Shown here in pieces: positions 24,218 through 24,689 of a stretch of DNA of 24,689 bases. The position numbers were made by a program, and so were the translations under genes. The notes beneath the pieces were generated by a model. That model did not search any database, was not told the DNA's origin, and saw only the letters and a list, made by a program, of their open reading frames with translations. Numbering within the stretch: position 1 is the first letter of the stretch; each line of letters begins with the position of its first letter. The stretch is from NCBI GenBank assembly GCA_002305045.1, contig DBPX01000013.1, positions 1 to 24,689 on the forward strand, read 5' to 3'. The DNA comes from Ruminococcus sp. UBA1409 (GTDB taxonomy: Bacteria; Bacillota; Clostridia; Oscillospirales; Ruminococcaceae).

Positions 24218-24399
24218 CGCAGCTTGAGGGGAATCCCGGCTTACGCAAAGTGAGCTGTCAGCTTAGCTGACCTACTGATTGCCGGGTGGGCTTCATCTGA
24301 GCCTGACGCCCATGCGCCTCCTAGAAAACGGCAGGATGCTATCAATCAGAAAACCGGCAATCAAGCCGCCAAGGCGTACGCCTTGGCGGCTCACTTTGC
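24218..24399 (+). repeat. structured ~155-bp repeat, copy C, with shared 27-bp lead-in
   Basis: The core is 24245-24399 (155 bp), with ends GCAAAGTGAGC (24245-24255) and GCTCACTTTGC (24389-24399). It retains GTCAGCT-T-AGCTGAC, TGATTGCCGG/CCGGCAATCA and the terminal hairpin CCGCCAAGGC-GTAC-GCCTTGGCGG (24366-24389). The middle hairpin (CCTCCCG/CGGGAGG in A and B) has decayed to an imperfect GCCTCCT/AGGATGC. The lead-in 24218-24244 matches 22062-22088 at all but two bases. The core begins 95 nt after the tatD stop. The rest of the tatD-tRNA gap holds a G-run block (24417-24439) and two terminator hairpins. Confidence 0.85.
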
Positions 24400-24416
24400 G
24401 CCCTCGCCGGAGAGGC

Positions 24417-24439
24417 GGGGGACGGGGGACAGGGACGGG
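24417..24439 (+). other. canonical G-quadruplex motif
   Basis: Four G runs (24417-24421, 24424-24428, 24432-24434, 24437-24439) are separated by loops of 2, 3 and 2 bases, which fits the G3+N1-7 rule for intrastrand G-quadruplexes on the plus strand. It lies between repeat copy C and the terminator of tatD. Function is unknown. Confidence 0.6.
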
Positions 24440-24452
24440 AGTACGGACAGAA

Positions 24453-24483
24453 AAAACACCGGGACGGCTGCCTCGGTGTTTTA
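24453..24483. terminator. terminator hairpin on the tatD side
   Basis: AAAACACCG (24453-24461) and CGGTGTTTT (24474-24482) form a perfect 9-bp stem with A-rich and T-rich ends, so it could work from both directions. It is the best candidate to end the tatD plus repeat C transcript. Confidence 0.72.
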
Positions 24484-24510
24484 ATTCTCATGCTATTTTA
24501 CGGCGGAGTG

Positions 24511-24542
24511 CAAAATGCTAAAGGCAGGAACGCTGCCTTTAG
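24511..24542 (-). terminator. terminator hairpin of the tRNA operon
   Basis: CTAAAGGCAG (24518-24527) and CTGCCTTTAG (24533-24542) form a perfect 10-bp stem around a 5-nt loop. Read on the minus strand it is followed by CATTTTGC. It lies 20 nt downstream of the tRNA-Glu 3' end. Confidence 0.65.
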
Positions 24543-24562
24543 GACAGACCAGCCTGCCTTCG

Positions 24563-24637
24563 TGGTGACCCGTACGAGAGTCGAACTCATGTTTCCGCCG
24601 TGAAAGGGCGGTGTCTTAGCCGCTTGACCAACGGGCC
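24563..24637 (-). tRNA. tRNA-Glu (anticodon UUC)
   Basis: On the minus strand the sequence folds as a complete cloverleaf: acceptor GGCCCGT (24637-24631) with ACGGGTC (24573-24567), D arm GGTCAAGCGGC, anticodon stem CCGCC/GGCGG around CTTTCAC (anticodon TTC) and a T arm with GTTCGACTC. The 3' CCA is encoded (24565-24563). It follows tRNA-Met by two bases in the same operon. Confidence 0.95.
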
Positions 24638-24639
24638 GG

Positions 24640-24689
24640 TGGTGGCTGTAACTGGATTTGAACCAGTGACACTTCGGGTATGAACCGAA
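24640..24689 (-). tRNA. tRNA-Met (anticodon CAU), partial
   Basis: The 3' two-thirds is inside the window on the minus strand: anticodon stem TTCGG/CCGAA with loop TTCATAC (anticodon CAT), variable loop, T arm ACTGG-TTCAAAT-CCAGT, acceptor strand TACAGCC, discriminator A and an encoded CCA. The stem sequence fits elongator tRNA-Met; a tRNA-Ile2 with a modified CAT cannot be fully excluded without the 5' part, which is beyond the right edge. Confidence 0.85.

Overview
This window is the chromosomal-origin flank of a low-to-mid GC Gram-positive bacterium, most likely a member of the Clostridia (an Oscillospirales-like gut lineage is my guess and is not proven). The gene order rpmH-rnpA-yidD-yidC-jag-mnmE-mnmG-rsmG-noc-parA-parB-serS is the classical Firmicutes arrangement next to dnaA/oriC. 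A Noc-type ParB paralogue, a single-chain glycyl-tRNA synthetase and a serA of clostridial type agree with that. Coding sequence is moderately GC-rich, with heavy use of AGG arginine and ATA isoleucine codons throughout, so I see no foreign gene block by composition.

Layout. 1-7512: the tail of rpmH, RNase P protein, the YidD/YidC membrane-insertion pair, the KH/R3H RNA-binding protein Jag (KhpB), the tRNA-U34 modification pair MnmE/MnmG (separated by an unusual AT-rich spacer) and the 16S rRNA methylase RsmG. 7513-8454: about 940 bp without a gene, rich in long hairpins. 8455-11664: chromosome segregation genes noc, parA and parB, with four parS-like palindromes in and around them. 11747-17807: serS, an intracellular GH10 xylanase, guaB, birA, an ECF transporter S component and a small membrane protein, all on the plus strand. 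17887-19266: glyS on the minus strand, meeting the plus genes at a bidirectional terminator. 19765-21997: the serine biosynthesis pair serC-serA behind a near-consensus promoter with an inverted repeat. 22355-23200 (minus): a polysaccharide deacetylase-like protein, with a promoter facing that of tatD (23337-24149, plus). 24563-24689 (minus): tRNA-Glu and the 3' part of tRNA-Met, entering from the right edge.

The most interesting signal is a family of three about 155-bp elements (9409-9565, 22089-22242, 24245-24399). They share 11-bp perfect terminal inverted repeats and a nested set of stem-loops. The last stem differs between copies by compensating base changes. All three lie in the same orientation, 91-99 nt downstream of the stop codon of a plus-strand gene (noc, serA, tatD). 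They could be non-autonomous mobile elements (MITE-like) or a structured 3'-UTR RNA family; no transposase is in the window. A second unexplained signal is a run of three consecutive long hairpins (13-, 10- and 15-bp perfect arms, each about 95-100 nt long) between rsmG and noc.
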